From Saprospirales bacterium (GTDB lineage Bacteria; Bacteroidota; Bacteroidia; Chitinophagales; JADIYW01): a stretch of DNA of 64,000 bases. Under the pieces are notes generated by a model. It ran no database searches. It worked only from the letters and a program-made list of their open reading frames with translations, and had not been told where the DNA came from. Numbering within the stretch: the stretch's first letter is position 1; every line of letters begins with the position of its first letter. The DNA is taken from the NCBI GenBank assembly GCA_016711605.1, contig JADJSS010000010.1, positions 54,594 through 118,593 on the forward strand, written 5' to 3'. The position numbers and the translations under genes are program-made. Below, in pieces: positions 46,997 to 58,275 of the stretch.

Positions 46997-47908
46997 TTGA
47001 ACGTAGAACACTATAAAAATATAATTTTACCAATGTTAGCTGAATCTTTCGATGAAAGAGAAGCAAGCAATTTGTTTAAATATGCGTTGGAAGATTATTA
47101 TAAGAAGCGTTTTTTAGACATCAAAAATTATGATATTGAAGATGATGAATTAGAAGAATTGAATTATATTTTTGAGGAAATCTCCAACCACTATCCTATT
47201 CAATACATTTTTAATAAAGCTGAATTTTATGGTTTAGAATTTTATGTTGATGAACAAGTTTTAATTCCTCGACCAGAAACAGAAGAATTGGTGCACTGGA
47301 TTATAAGTGAAGGTGAAAGTGAGAATGAAAGTGGTCAGACGACTAAAGTCGTCCGACCATTAAGTGAACAAAACACACCTTCACTTTCACTTTCACTTTC
47401 ACTTTTAGATATTGGAACAGGTAGTGGTTGCATTCCAATTGCTATTAAAAAAAATAAACCTAACTGGAATGTTGCTGCAATTGATATTTCAGAAAATGCA
47501 TTAGAAGTGGCTCGCGTAAATGCATTAAAACATCATACAGAAATTTATTTTTTTCAGGCAGATATTTTATCAGTAGATTCCAAAGACACACGACTTACTA
47601 CTTACGACATAATTGTGAGCAATCCACCGTATATTCCTAGAAAAGAGAAAGAATTAATGTCAACATCTACTGTTCATTTTGAACCACATTTAGCATTGTT
47701 TGTTGAAGATGAAAACCCTTTACTTTTTTATGATAAAATTGCAGATTTTGCCAAACAACATCTTACTAAAAATGGAAAACTCTATTTTGAATTAAATGAA
47801 TTTAATGCAAAAGATGTAAAAGATTTACTGCATCAAAAAGGATTTCAAAATATAGAAATCAAAAAAGATTTTGCTGGAAAAGACAGAATGCTGCGATGCG
47901 AATTATAA
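46997..47908 (+). CDS. prmC: Peptide chain release factor N5-glutamine methyltransferase
   Basis: It methylates the GGQ glutamine of RF1 and RF2. The 303-residue protein has the N-terminal helical domain, VLIPRPETEELVHWII, the SAM-binding LLDIGTGSGCIPIAIKK and the catalytic IIVSNPPYIPRK (NPPY). Between the RPETEE helix and the SAM motif lies an unusual insert of about 28 residues (SEGESENESGQTTKVVRPLS and so on) encoded by a palindromic element that keeps the frame. The family normally has only a short linker there. It starts at a TTG (46997) or at the first ATG at residue 12 (47030). Confidence 0.93.
   Translation: MNVEHYKNIILPMLAESFDEREASNLFKYALEDYYKKRFLDIKNYDIEDDELEELNYIFEEISNHYPIQYIFNKAEFYGLEFYVDEQVLIPRPETEELVHWIISEGESENESGQTTKVVRPLSEQNTPSLSLSLSLLDIGTGSGCIPIAIKKNKPNWNVAAIDISENALEVARVNALKHHTEIYFFQADILSVDSKDTRLTTYDIIVSNPPYIPRKEKELMSTSTVHFEPHLALFVEDENPLLFYDKIADFAKQHLTKNGKLYFELNEFNAKDVKDLLHQKGFQNIEIKKDFAGKDRMLRCEL
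47306..47405. repeat. In-frame palindromic insertion in prmC
   Basis: The inner hairpin ggtcagacgac-taaa-gtcgtccgacc (47333-47358, one mismatch) is nested between agtgaaggtgaaagtgagaa on the left and the complementary (ctttcac)n tract on the right (47378-47405). The left tract matches 9464-9492 in tolC at 25 of 29 bases. The whole element is about 100 bases, open in the prmC frame, and located at a domain linker. Confidence 0.75.
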
Positions 47909-47948
47909 TTTAATAAATCGTGGCACGATAAGCGTGGCACGATAAACT

Positions 47949-49958
47949 CTATTTTTGAATCATCACCTTTTGTACGGATTGTTCGTTTTCGCTTTCAACT
48001 AAAACAAAATACATACCTGATAGCCAGTTTGAAGTTTCAATGTTTTTTTCAACAGCATAATTCTTTTCTATCACTTCATTATACACTTCTTCACCGTTTA
48101 TATTTACAATTCTAACCAATATATTTTGATTTCTAAACGCAGATAAATCTACAGTAAAACTACTGTTTGCTGGATTTGGATAAACAGCAACATTTACTTC
48201 ATTCTTATTGGTTTTAATAGCAGTTACACGAGTTGGTCCTGAAAAAATATCACCGTTCCAGGCATATTCAATTGTTTTGCCATCTACCACAATTTTTGAA
48301 TAATAAACCCATTGTAAAGTTGGTACATTAAAATACCATCTTTCTTCATATTGTGATTGAATAATTTTTTGTTCAAAAGCATCAAAACTACCATACATAT
48401 CGATATTTCCAACCATAAAAACCCACGTTTGACCGTCTGGATTATCGCTAGCTCTTACACCATTGATGTAACCATTGCTATGTCTACGAACAGCAACATA
48501 GCTATCACCTTCTCTACCAATTAACCAATTTCCATTTTCTCTGATTTCATTGAATTTATTATCTTGCCAAAACAGTTCAACGTCTAATTTTTCGCCTTTA
48601 TGTCCAAACAAAGCCAATCCTTTTTCTGGTCTATACATAACAAGTGCAACATTATCTTTTTGTTGAACGTAAGGAAGATGTATATTGGCATTATGTGAAG
48701 GTCTGTTGTTCCAATCAATATTTGGTTTTCCAGAAAGTGTAAACACTGCACTTGTTCCTGTATTTACCATTATCGGAAATTGCTGATATCCTAATTTGCC
48801 TTTCCAAAAATCTTGAAGAGAAGAAAGCGTAACGCTTTTGTTTTTAAAAATTTTAATGGTTGGATTATATATACCTGAACTTTTGCTAATTGGACTTGCA
48901 ACATCTGCTGCAATTGGTGCTATAGCAATTGGTAATCCAGAAAACATTCTGTAATCTTCAAATTCAAAGTGATCCCAAAGATTTAAATCTTTTAGCAATT
49001 GAAATGTAGATGTTGCTGTTAATGGATCGAAATATGCACCAGAACTCCATTGAAAAATTGTTTTGTCATTTTTAGACATTAAATTATTAATGTTGCTGAT
49101 ACCATTTTGCAAGGTATGTCCTAACGTAAAAGATGTGTTTAAAGTTGATGTCCACGAATTTGTAACTGCACTTACTTCTATTGAAGACGTTGACAAGAAT
49201 CCACCAGAATGTGAAGCACTGGTTGGTATTTCTCCAAATCCAGTTAATAAATAAATTAAACTATTGTGATTTTGTCCGTAAGCAGATTCATATTTTCCTG
49301 GATAATTTCTACCAGCAATTGGAAAGAAAACACCTTTATCATTCGTTAGCTTCAATAAATCTTTCAGCAACAATTGTGCTGCTTGCGTCGCCAAATCTTT
49401 TATTTCAGCATCTTGTGAAAAATCAGCGAGATTTAATAAACCAGACAAACAATATGGTAAGTAGGTTGATGAGTAAAATTCATAAAAACCATATTGAATT
49501 TTCAACCTTAAATAATGACGCAATCTTTTATCTAATGTGCTATCTATTATTTTGCCATATTTTTCATGCAATAACCAATCAGACGACATCCACATAATCA
49601 TATGATTTTCTGACCAATATTCTCTATTGTCTTCATTTTTTTCCAGCCAAAACGGCAATGGTCTTAAAACAGGTAAAATCAAACTATCATATTCACCATG
49701 AGATAACTCTAAAACTCTAATTAGTTTAACTATATCAAAATCAGCAGTGCTTCTGTTCGTCAAATTAACTAAGATAGTATTTAGTAATCCTGCATCAACT
49801 GGTATTCCTTTAAATGCTTGAATAGTTAAAGCATCTGGACTTAAATTAGTCAACGCATTATCCATATAACTTTGTTGGCGTTGCGTATAAATAATATCGT
49901 TTGCAACTGCAAGATGAATGGTTAGTGCAAATACTGCTAGAATGTAAATTTTTCTCAT
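47949..49958 (-). CDS. T9SS type A secreted protein, polysaccharide-lyase-like architecture
   Basis: A 669-residue protein with signal peptide (KIYILAVFALTIHLAVAN) and a sorting domain at the end (VAVYPNPANSSFTVDL ... SGMYFVLVES). The first 300 residues are helical (DWLLHEKYGKIIDSTLDKRL, RHYLRLKIQYGFYEFYSSTY), as in an alpha/alpha toroid. The next 300 are beta-rich (PSHNANIHLPYVQQKDNVAL, GREGDSYVAVRRHSNGYING). That order resembles alginate, chondroitin and heparin lyases, but I see no motif that fixes the family or catalytic residues. A secreted glycan-acting enzyme is inference. Confidence 0.7.
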   Translation of the reverse strand: MRKIYILAVFALTIHLAVANDIIYTQRQQSYMDNALTNLSPDALTIQAFKGIPVDAGLLNTILVNLTNRSTADFDIVKLIRVLELSHGEYDSLILPVLRPLPFWLEKNEDNREYWSENHMIMWMSSDWLLHEKYGKIIDSTLDKRLRHYLRLKIQYGFYEFYSSTYLPYCLSGLLNLADFSQDAEIKDLATQAAQLLLKDLLKLTNDKGVFFPIAGRNYPGKYESAYGQNHNSLIYLLTGFGEIPTSASHSGGFLSTSSIEVSAVTNSWTSTLNTSFTLGHTLQNGISNINNLMSKNDKTIFQWSSGAYFDPLTATSTFQLLKDLNLWDHFEFEDYRMFSGLPIAIAPIAADVASPISKSSGIYNPTIKIFKNKSVTLSSLQDFWKGKLGYQQFPIMVNTGTSAVFTLSGKPNIDWNNRPSHNANIHLPYVQQKDNVALVMYRPEKGLALFGHKGEKLDVELFWQDNKFNEIRENGNWLIGREGDSYVAVRRHSNGYINGVRASDNPDGQTWVFMVGNIDMYGSFDAFEQKIIQSQYEERWYFNVPTLQWVYYSKIVVDGKTIEYAWNGDIFSGPTRVTAIKTNKNEVNVAVYPNPANSSFTVDLSAFRNQNILVRIVNINGEEVYNEVIEKNYAVEKNIETSNWLSGMYFVLVESENEQSVQKVMIQK

Positions 49959-50031
49959 TAGAATATATTATGATTTATTTTAAGATATTAAGATACTTCA
50001 TTATTTTTAAAATCTACCTATAAACGATTAA

Positions 50032-50601
50032 TTATTTCCAGATGGTTTTTTCTTTCCAACCTGAATTTCGTTTGCCAGAAGGATTCTCAATACTATATTT
50101 TCCTATATAAAGGATACCAACTACTTTATCTGCTTCGGCAAATCCAAAATATTTTTTAAATGCATCATGATAACACATTCCACCAGTGCTCCAAAAAGTG
50201 CCAATTTGATGTTCTGTTGCAACTAACAACATATTTTGAATAGCAGCTGAAGTTGCTGCGAGTTCTTCTGTTTCAGGAATATTACTTTTGTCACCACGTT
50301 TGTTTACACAAATTATCACGTGTGAACAATTTTTTGAACGATACTTTATTTTCTCATATTTCTTCTCTAAAAATTGCTCCGTTGGTGTTAATGATTTAAA
50401 TAATTCTGCATGAAACTCGCCAAAAATAGGTGCTGTATCTCGATTATACACTACAAATCGCCATGGTTCAGTAAATCCATGCGTTGGTGCCCAATTTGCT
50501 GCTTCCAGCATTTCTTCAATTAGTTCGTTTGGTATTGTTTCACCAGTAAATAAATCTGGATCTATCGTTCTTCTTGATTTTATTAATTCTAAAATGTTCA
50601 T
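50032..50601 (-). CDS. Nitroreductase-family protein
   Basis: FMN-dependent oxidoreductase fold, 189 residues. The N-terminal SRRTIDPDLFTGETIPNELI and AANWAPTHGFTEPWRFVVY form the FMN and dimer region. Later, AATSAAIQNMLLVATEHQIG and FWSTGGMCYH are typical of the small nitroreductases. The physiological substrate is unknown. It is divergent from the large surface-protein gene. Confidence 0.9.
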   Translation of the reverse strand: MNILELIKSRRTIDPDLFTGETIPNELIEEMLEAANWAPTHGFTEPWRFVVYNRDTAPIFGEFHAELFKSLTPTEQFLEKKYEKIKYRSKNCSHVIICVNKRGDKSNIPETEELAATSAAIQNMLLVATEHQIGTFWSTGGMCYHDAFKKYFGFAEADKVVGILYIGKYSIENPSGKRNSGWKEKTIWK

Positions 50602-50678
50602 ATTGCTAAAAATTTAGTGCTTACAAAGTAAATAAATTCTGCATAATACAATAATGTCTTTATTTTTACGATAATTAA

Positions 50679-53600
50679 GTGATTAAACGAGTTTGCATAT
50701 ATTGTCTTTTAGTTTGTTGTTATAGCCATTTTTTATGCGCACAAACAACCTTGCCAAATTATGCACAATTTTCAAATTACCGAAGCAAAAATCTTACGAT
50801 TACATCTGATACAATTTCTATTGATACACTTAGTATTTTTCCAAATTCCTTTTCTTTAAAAAATAATGAAACTAACGAAATTATTGCACCAGAAAATTAT
50901 ACACTTGACTTTGCTAATGGAAAATTAATTTTTAAAAACAATGTTCGTCCAAATTCTATTTTGCTCACCTATCGAACTTTACCGATAAATATTTCGGCTG
51001 TTGCAAAACATAAAAGTCCACCAGTAATTCGCAAAGGCGACTCGCTTTATTATGATCGATATTATTACCAACCACAGATTGTAAATTCTACCTCATTCAT
51101 CAATTTAGATGGATTAAATTATAGCGGAAATTTTGCGCGTGGTATTCAATTTGGCAGCAATCAGGATTTAGTTTTAAACTCTAATTTAGATTTGCGTTTA
51201 AGTGGAAAAATTGGAAATGATATTGAGATAACTGCAGCTCTTACCGACAATTCCATTCCTTTACAACCAGATGGTAACACGGCACAACTACAAGATTTTG
51301 ACAAAATTTATATCCAATTAAAAAAAGATCCACATGCAATTATTGCTGGCGACTACACGCTTAAAAACTACGAAAGTTATTTTTTAAAATTCGGAAAACA
51401 ATTACAAGGTATCAGCTATACAAATGATTTAAAATTTAAAAAAGGTATGCGTTTGCAGACTTCTACATCTGTTGGTATTAGCAGAGGAAAATTTGCGAGA
51501 AATATTATTCAAGGCACAGAAGGCAACCAAGGTCCATACCGTTTAATTGGAAACAACAACGAAACCTTTTTAATTATTTTAGCTGGAAGCGAAAAAGTAT
51601 TTGTAGATGGAGTTCGACTACAACGTGGTGAATTATTAGATTATGTAATTGATTACAATAGCGGTGAAATTATTTTTATGCCACGATTTTTAATTACCAA
51701 AGATTCTCGTATTGTAATAGAATTTGAATATGCTGAACGAAATTATTTGAGAACTACCTTACATGAAGCTATAAAATTTAATTATAAAATCTAACACTCT
51801 ACACACAAGTGTATGCAGAACAAGATGCGAAAAATAAACCGATTACAAATTCGCTTACAGATAGCACCAAAGCTTATTTAGCAACGATTGGAAACGATAT
51901 TTCCAGTGCTTACATTTCTGGTGTTCGAGAAACAACTTACGATGCCTCACGTGTGCAATATAAAAAGACAGACACCACCGTAAATGGTGTTTTTTACGAT
52001 TCTATTTTTGTTTATGAAACCAATCCAGACAGTGCAAAATATTTATTAAATTTTTCTTTTGTTGGAAATAATAAAGGAAATTATATTCCAACCAAAAATT
52101 CAAATAATGTTCGTGTGTATAAATGGATAGCACCTATCAATGGTGTGCCACAAGGTAATTCAGAACCGATTATTTTAATTGTTACACCAAAAAGTCAATT
52201 GCTATTTACATTTGGATTGGATTACAGAATTAATAATAAAATGTCTGTTCGTACGGAAATGGGTTTTTCAAATAATGATAAAAATTTATTTTCACCAAAA
52301 GACAATAAACAAAATTTAGGATACTCATACATGTTACAAGCGAATAGATTTGATTCGCTAAAACGAAATTTAGTGTTTTCTAATTCCGTGCAATATGAAT
52401 TTAAAAGCGAACGTTTTCAGCAAGTAGAACAATACAGAAACGTAGAATTTTCTCGCGATTGGAATATCAACAATACCGTAAATAAAACAGAACATATTGC
52501 ACGATATCAGACTTTATTAATAGACACAAAACATCAGATTCAAGCTAGTTATAAATTTTCAACTTTTATCAGACAAAAGATTTATAAAGGTTTGAAAACT
52601 GGCTTTCTTTTTCTACCAATTATAAAAACATAAAAATAAATGCAGATGCACGATTATTAAACACGCAAGATTCTTTGAACAAATCACTCTTTTTTCGTCC
52701 GTCTATCTTAGCACAATATGCAATTGCCAAAGCTCGCGGATTAAATTTTGCAGTTGGTTTTTCTCAAGAAAACAATCAATTCAGAAACAGAATTTCTAAT
52801 GAATTACAGTATAATTCATTCAAAAATAATAATCTCACTGTTCAAATTTCTTTACCAGATTCTGCTAAATGGAATTTCAATTTAACCTACAAATACCGAA
52901 AAGATATAGAAACAAAAAATGCTCAATTCAAAGATTCAACAGTTGCGCATTCCGTAGAATTTAATGGAAATGCAAACACTTTAAAAAATCAAACTTTAAA
53001 TTGGCAATTTACTTTTAGAGATTTAAAACCAAAAGATACTTCCATTAGCGCGCAGGCAGAACAAACCTATTTAGGCAGAACTGAATATGGAATTAGAATT
53101 AAAAAAGGTACGGTTCGGTTAAATGCAATTTATGAATTAGGTGGTGGACAAGAACGCGTTCGGCAATACACCTTTGTGCAAGTGCCAAGCGGACAAGGTT
53201 ATTTTAAATGGATTGATCAAAATTTTAATGGTGTAAAAGAATTAGATGAATTTGTGCCATCGCAATTTAACGACAGTGCACAATTTGTGAAAGTACAAAC
53301 CGATTTAAACGAATACATTCGAGCATTTACCACTGCATACACGCAAAACATTACCATACAACCAAAAGCAATTTGGTTTAATCAGAAAGGATTTAAAAAA
53401 ATTTATGTCGAAACTAACCTTTCAATCCTACATCAACATTCGTCGGAAAACACTCAAAGGAAATGATTCAAAAGTGCATCGCGCATTCAATCCATTTATC
53501 TTTAAAACAATTGATTCAACTATTATTTCTCTCAACTCAAACATTCGCAATACATTTATTTTCAATGCAGGCGATCCTGTGTATTCATTTTCATTCACCA

Positions 53601-54178
53601 ACCAATTAGTCAACGATAAATTGCTAACCATAAACGGATACGACACGCGCCGAAGAATGGACAACATTATAGAAGCATATTATAATTTGAATACCGCTTT
53701 TTCTCTAAACTTAAAATTCATACAAACCAGAAACCGATTAACGTCTGATTTTTTTAAACAGAATAATTTTGATATTCGCGCCTATTCTTTTGAGCCAAAA
53801 TTCACCTACAATTGGAAAACACAATTACGCACATCTTTAAGTTATGGTTTTGCAGATAAGAGAAACAAAAATGAATTAGGTGGCGAAAAAGCATTGGCCA
53901 ACAAAATGGAATTTGAACTGCGTTACAACAAAGCATCTAAAAACACTTTAGAAACTAAGTTTACCTTTGCAATGGTAAAATTTAACGGCGAAAACGGAAG
54001 CACCAAAGCATACACCATTTTAGAAGGTTTGCAACCTGGAAAAAATTATATTTGGAACGCTAGCTACACCAGAAACATATCGCAAAACTTAGAAATTAGC
54101 TTAATTTACGAAGGCAGAAAAACCGGCACAGCCAAATTAGTCAACACTGGAAGCGCGCAGTTGCGAGCGGTGTTTTAG
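50679..54178 (+). CDS. Large exported outer-surface protein, unknown (three apparent frameshifts)
   Basis: About 1165 residues in total, with a GTG start at 50679 and a signal peptide (VCIYCLLVCCYSHFLCAQ). Breaks occur at 51786-51789 (A4, one A short), 52608-52612 (T5, one T short) and 53395-53401 (A7, one A long). Corrected, the four frames (50679-51794, 51809-52633, 52675-53466, 53405-54178) read through. The N-terminal half has a conserved look (NFARGIQFGSNQDLVLNSNL; GTEGNQGPYRLIGNNNETFL; RGELLDYVIDYNSGEIIFMP). The rest is rich in alternating strand patterns such as RTSLSYGFADKRNK, suggesting an outer-membrane barrel. I cannot name the family. Confidence 0.65.
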
Positions 54179-54182
54179 GAAA

Positions 54183-54785
54183 TCAAACCTTTCCTCTAAT
54201 CCTACTCAAATTTTCTATTGTCATACCTAAGTAAGAAGCAATAACGCCAAGCGGTGCGCGTTTTACAATTTCAATTTTATTTTCGAATAAATATTGATAC
54301 CGCTCTGATGAATTGCTGAATTTTAAACGATAACTTCTCATCGCCAACGAATTATAATGATGCTCTGCTATCATTCGTCCAATGCGTTCCATGATTGGAA
54401 ATGTATTGTATAAGGTTTGTAAATCATCATAATGTATCGCATACAAAACACAATCTTCTAATAATTCAATGGTTTCTAAAGATGCATTTCTGGAAATAAA
54501 ACTGGAAAACGAAACCAACAACTCACCTTCTAAAACGATATCGTTTGTCAACTCTTTATCGTCTTCTTCAAAAAAATTGCGCGCCAACCCTTTCTCCATA
54601 AAATATAAATAATTACAAACGTTTCCTTTCTTTACTAAAATATGCTTTTTAGGAAATTCCATTTTTCGTACAACTTGTTCAATAGAATCTACTAAATCAG
54701 TTGGCAATTCGCCAAACTGCTGTAAAAACGAAACGAATGAAATTTGGGTTATTTTCTGCAATTTATTTATTTTGATTATTATCAA
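54183..54785 (-). CDS. Crp/Fnr-family transcriptional regulator
   Basis: A 200-residue protein. The N-terminal cyclic-nucleotide-binding fold (ILVKKGNVCNYLYFMEKGLA; RNFFEEDDKELTNDIVLEGE) lacks the full cAMP-binding signature. The C-terminus is a winged helix with RAPLGVIASYLGMTIENLSR as its recognition helix-turn-helix. This type is common in Bacteroidota, and its effector is usually unknown. Starts are TTG codons (54785 or, more likely by homology, 54761). It is convergent with the surface-protein gene and divergent from the aminotransferase, so it may control the carbohydrate group to its right. Confidence 0.85.
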   Translation of the reverse strand: MIIIKINKLQKITQISFVSFLQQFGELPTDLVDSIEQVVRKMEFPKKHILVKKGNVCNYLYFMEKGLARNFFEEDDKELTNDIVLEGELLVSFSSFISRNASLETIELLEDCVLYAIHYDDLQTLYNTFPIMERIGRMIAEHHYNSLAMRSYRLKFSNSSERYQYLFENKIEIVKRAPLGVIASYLGMTIENLSRIRGKV

Positions 54786-54926
54786 AAAATTGTGTTCATT
54801 AAAAGAGCAACTTTGTATCTTAGTTTTTATAAAGATAAATAATGAACATTACGAATTAAAATAAATTGTAAAATAAATACAACGCACCTTTGCTTCTTTG
54901 CGTGAAATAAAAAAAATAAAAAAAAC

Positions 54927-56377
54927 ATGAGCCAAACCGGATTTTCCATCAGCAACTACCACGATATAAAACCAATCTATAAAAAATTAGATCATTTGGT
55001 TTCTTTGCCTTTTGCAACATCGAACCTAAAGCAATGGAAAACTATTTGGATTATTACAAAACAAAGTGCACCAAATCGAGAGCTATTTACGAAAACGCGC
55101 AGCAATATATTCCAGGTGGTGTGCAGCATAATCTGGCTTTTAATTATCCATTTCCATTAGCGTTCACAAAAGCCGAAGGTGCTTATTTATACGATGCAGA
55201 TGGCAATAAATACATCGACTTTCTACAAGCTGGTGGTCCAACGGTTTTTTAGGCAGCAACTATCCATCTGTCAAAGAAAAAGCAATTGAATTAATTAATG
55301 AATGTGGCCCATCAACTGGCTTGCTACACGAGTATGAATACAAATTAGCAGAACTCATTTGCAGAAATATTCCATCTGTAGAACGCTTCAGAATGTTAGG
55401 TTCTGGAACGGAAGCAGTCATGGGTGCGTTGCGTTTGGCGCGCATCAAAACTGGCAAATCAAAAATTATAAAAATTGGTGGTGCGTATCATGGCTGGAGC
55501 GATCAAATGATTTACGATTTACGAATTCCTGGAACACGTTTTTGATGCCAAAGGTATTCCGTTTATGATGCACTGGCACACTCAAGCTGTGCCACCAAAC
55601 GACATTGATGCTTTGGAAAGCAAACTAAAATGGAATAGATTGCGTGGTGGCACAGCAGCAGTAATCTTAGAACCTCTTGGACCTGAAAGTGGAACGTATC
55701 CAGTTTATAAAGAATTTGCACAACAAGCCAGAGATTTATGTGATAAATATGGAACGCTTTTAATCTTTGATGAAGTCGTAACCGCGTTTAGAGTTGGCAT
55801 GAGTGGCGCACAAGGATATTTTAATGTAAAAACAGATTTAACTATCTTTGGTAAAGTGGTGGCTGGTGGTTATCCTTCTGCTGGTGGCATTGGTGGCAAA
55901 GCAGAATATATGGATGGTTTAGCTGCTGGTTTGCAAGGTGGTAAAAAAGTAAAAGTTGGCGGAACGATGGCAGCCAATCCGTTGAGTTGCTGTGCAGGTT
56001 ATCATACTTTATTAGAAATAGAAAGAACCAATGCTTGCGAAAAAGCTGGTAAAGCTGGCGACAGAATAACACTTGGTTTAAATCAATTAATAGATAAGTA
56101 TGGTTTACCTTTTGTGGCGTTTAACCAAGGTTCTATTTGTCATTTAGAAGCAGCTGGAACTTTGTATGTAAAAATTAAACTACTAAAAATAAAATCGGTA
56201 CTCGCAGAAATTAACGAACGAAAAAAATTAATGGAAGAATATGGTGCAGCTTATATGGCAGAAGGAATTGTTACCTTAGCAGGAAGCCGGTTATATTGCA
56301 GCATGGCTGATACAAATGACGTAATAGACGATGCATTAAATAGATTTGAGAATGTATTTAAAAATGTTAAAAAATAA
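54927..56377 (+). CDS. Class III aminotransferase, glutamate-1-semialdehyde aminomutase-like (three apparent frameshifts)
   Basis: PLP enzyme of the HemL-like subgroup, about 480 residues after correction. Pieces: MSQTGFSISNYHDIKPIYKK (54927 on), the segment from 55034 (YIPGGVQHNLAF), the segment from 55321 (MLGSGTEAVMGALRLARIKT, SKIIKIGGAYHGWSD) and 55565-56377 (LLIFDEVVTAFRVG with the PLP-contacting Asp; the Schiff-base lysine in TIFGKVVAGGYPSAGG). Frames change near 55027, 55242 and 55535, each at a homopolymer. The leading 30 residues are longer than in HemL. With a sulfatase and sugar kinase next door, a role in amino-sugar metabolism is more likely than heme synthesis. Confidence 0.8.
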
Positions 56378-56381
56378 TAAG

Positions 56382-58272
56382 ATGAGAAATAAAATAATAC
56401 TATTGTTAGCTGTTGCAATTTTAATGACATCTTGCCATTCTACAAAAATTCATAAAACAGAATACTCTGCTATTTCTGATAATTTTAAATCATTTGAAAA
56501 CACTGAAACAAGCCAAATTGTTAATACGAACTCAAATAATACAACAGAAAATAACCAAGATCAAAAAACTAAAAAAAAGCCAAATGTTATAATTGTAATG
56601 TCAGATGATTTAGATGCCATTTATACACCACAATATTTTCCGAAGTTTTACCCATAGTAGATTCATTAAAATCTATTGGAATAGATTTTACAAATTCTTT
56701 CACACCAATGTCTATATGTTGTCCAAGTCGTTCCGCTACTTTAACAGGAACCTATGCACATACGAATGGTGTTTATAGAAATGCATCCGTGAACGGTGGC
56801 TGGAATGCCTTTAAACACAACGAACCTTATACATTGCCAGCACATTTATTTAAATCAGGATACCGAACCACCATGATTGGTAAATACTTAAATGGTTATG
56901 GTGATGATAAAAATGCTCAGCCACTTTATGGATGGACTGACGCAGATGTTTTTACAACTTTTTCTTTTATAAAGGATACGATTATAATATATTGTCGTGG
57001 AATAATGGCAACGCTATAAATGATACATTCTGGAAAGCTGAAAATGTTTCTGAAAAGCATTATGGTTCAACATCTGAAGATTATACTACAGATGTGTTGT
57101 CAAAAAAAGCAATCTCATTTATTAAAGATGCAGAAAGAATGATGATCAACCATTCTTTATTTATTTAACCACCAACAGCACCACATTTCCCTTTACAAGC
57201 AGCGTCAAGGTATGAAAAAATGGCACAAGAACGTTGGGTTAATGTGCCTGTTCCAAACAGACTAAATTATAATAATGACTTTGGAAAATTAGCAACACCT
57301 GCAGAAAAGAAAATGCCATTAGATAAATCTTCATTTCTAAGGAATACCTGGAAAAAGAGAATTCACCAAATGAGTAAAGGTGCATTTTTTTATAATCTTA
57401 CGTTCAAAGGGAAAGTGCCAAAATCAATTCATAGTTTTCTTCAAGCAGATTGGTATAGTCGATTAGGTTCTTTGTATGCTTTAAATGATATGGTTCGTAA
57501 CTTAATAAAAACATTAAAAGAAAATGATGAATGGAATAATACATTGTTGATTTTTACTTCAGATAATGGCTATATGTTAGGGTCGCATGCGATGATGCAT
57601 AAAGGAAATCCTTACGAAAAGCTATTCATTGCACCTATGATTATTACTGGTGGAGATTCTTTACATTTAAAACAACCAGGAAAAACTGAAGAATGGGTCA
57701 CTAACTTAGATTTGATGCCAACTATTCTAGATATTGCAGGAGTTAAAATCCCAGAAAATATTGAAGGAATTTCTTTAGTTCCATTGTTATATAATGATAG
57801 TATTACAAATTTCAGAGATCGATTTATAATGGAATATATTGGACCTGGAATGACTAAAGATGGACTTGTAGAAGCCAAAACTTATCATGAAATTTTTGCC
57901 TTTATATATTTTAAACTCCATCCTTCTTATAACGCAATAAGAATGAAAGTAACCACAATTGAAAATGGAGTAGAAAAAGCAACTATTTATAAATACATTG
58001 AATGGCAAAAAAATACAAGCAAAAAAATATTAGATTTTAGTAATAAGTATAGAATGAAAGATGCAGAACTGATGAAGAAAATTGCAGAAAATGATGAAAA
58101 AACGATGGCTTTAAAATTAAAAGCAGAAGAAGTGGAAACGGAATTGTATAATTTAACAGAAGACCCATATGAAATGGATAATTTACTCTATTACAAACCA
58201 AAAGAATATAACGATTTAGCTCAACAACTTAAATTTGCAATGAGAGAAATTATTTTAAAAAGACATAAATAA
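56382..58272 (+). CDS. Sulfatase lipoprotein (two or more apparent frameshifts)
   Basis: Formylglycine-dependent sulfatase of about 630 residues. Lipoprotein signal peptide (NKIILLLAVAILMTSC), metal-binding start (PNVIIVMSDDLDA) and the active-site signature MSICCPSRSATLTGTYAHTN (C-x-P-S-R; the first Cys becomes formylglycine). Then KSGYRTTMIGKYLNGYG, and in the last frame LLIFTSDNGYMLGSHAMMHK followed by GNPYEKLFIAPMII. Breaks lie near 56650, 57000 and 57165. Acting outside the cytoplasm, it probably removes sulfate from a host or algal glycan; the substrate class is not determinable. It precedes the kinase gene by three bases. Confidence 0.88.
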
Positions 58273-58275
58273 TAA

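Noticed and set aside
54927..56377. Authentic hemL of heme synthesis
   Set aside because: It has an extended N-terminus and sits with a sulfatase, sugar kinase and aldolases, which makes a different class III aminotransferase more likely.
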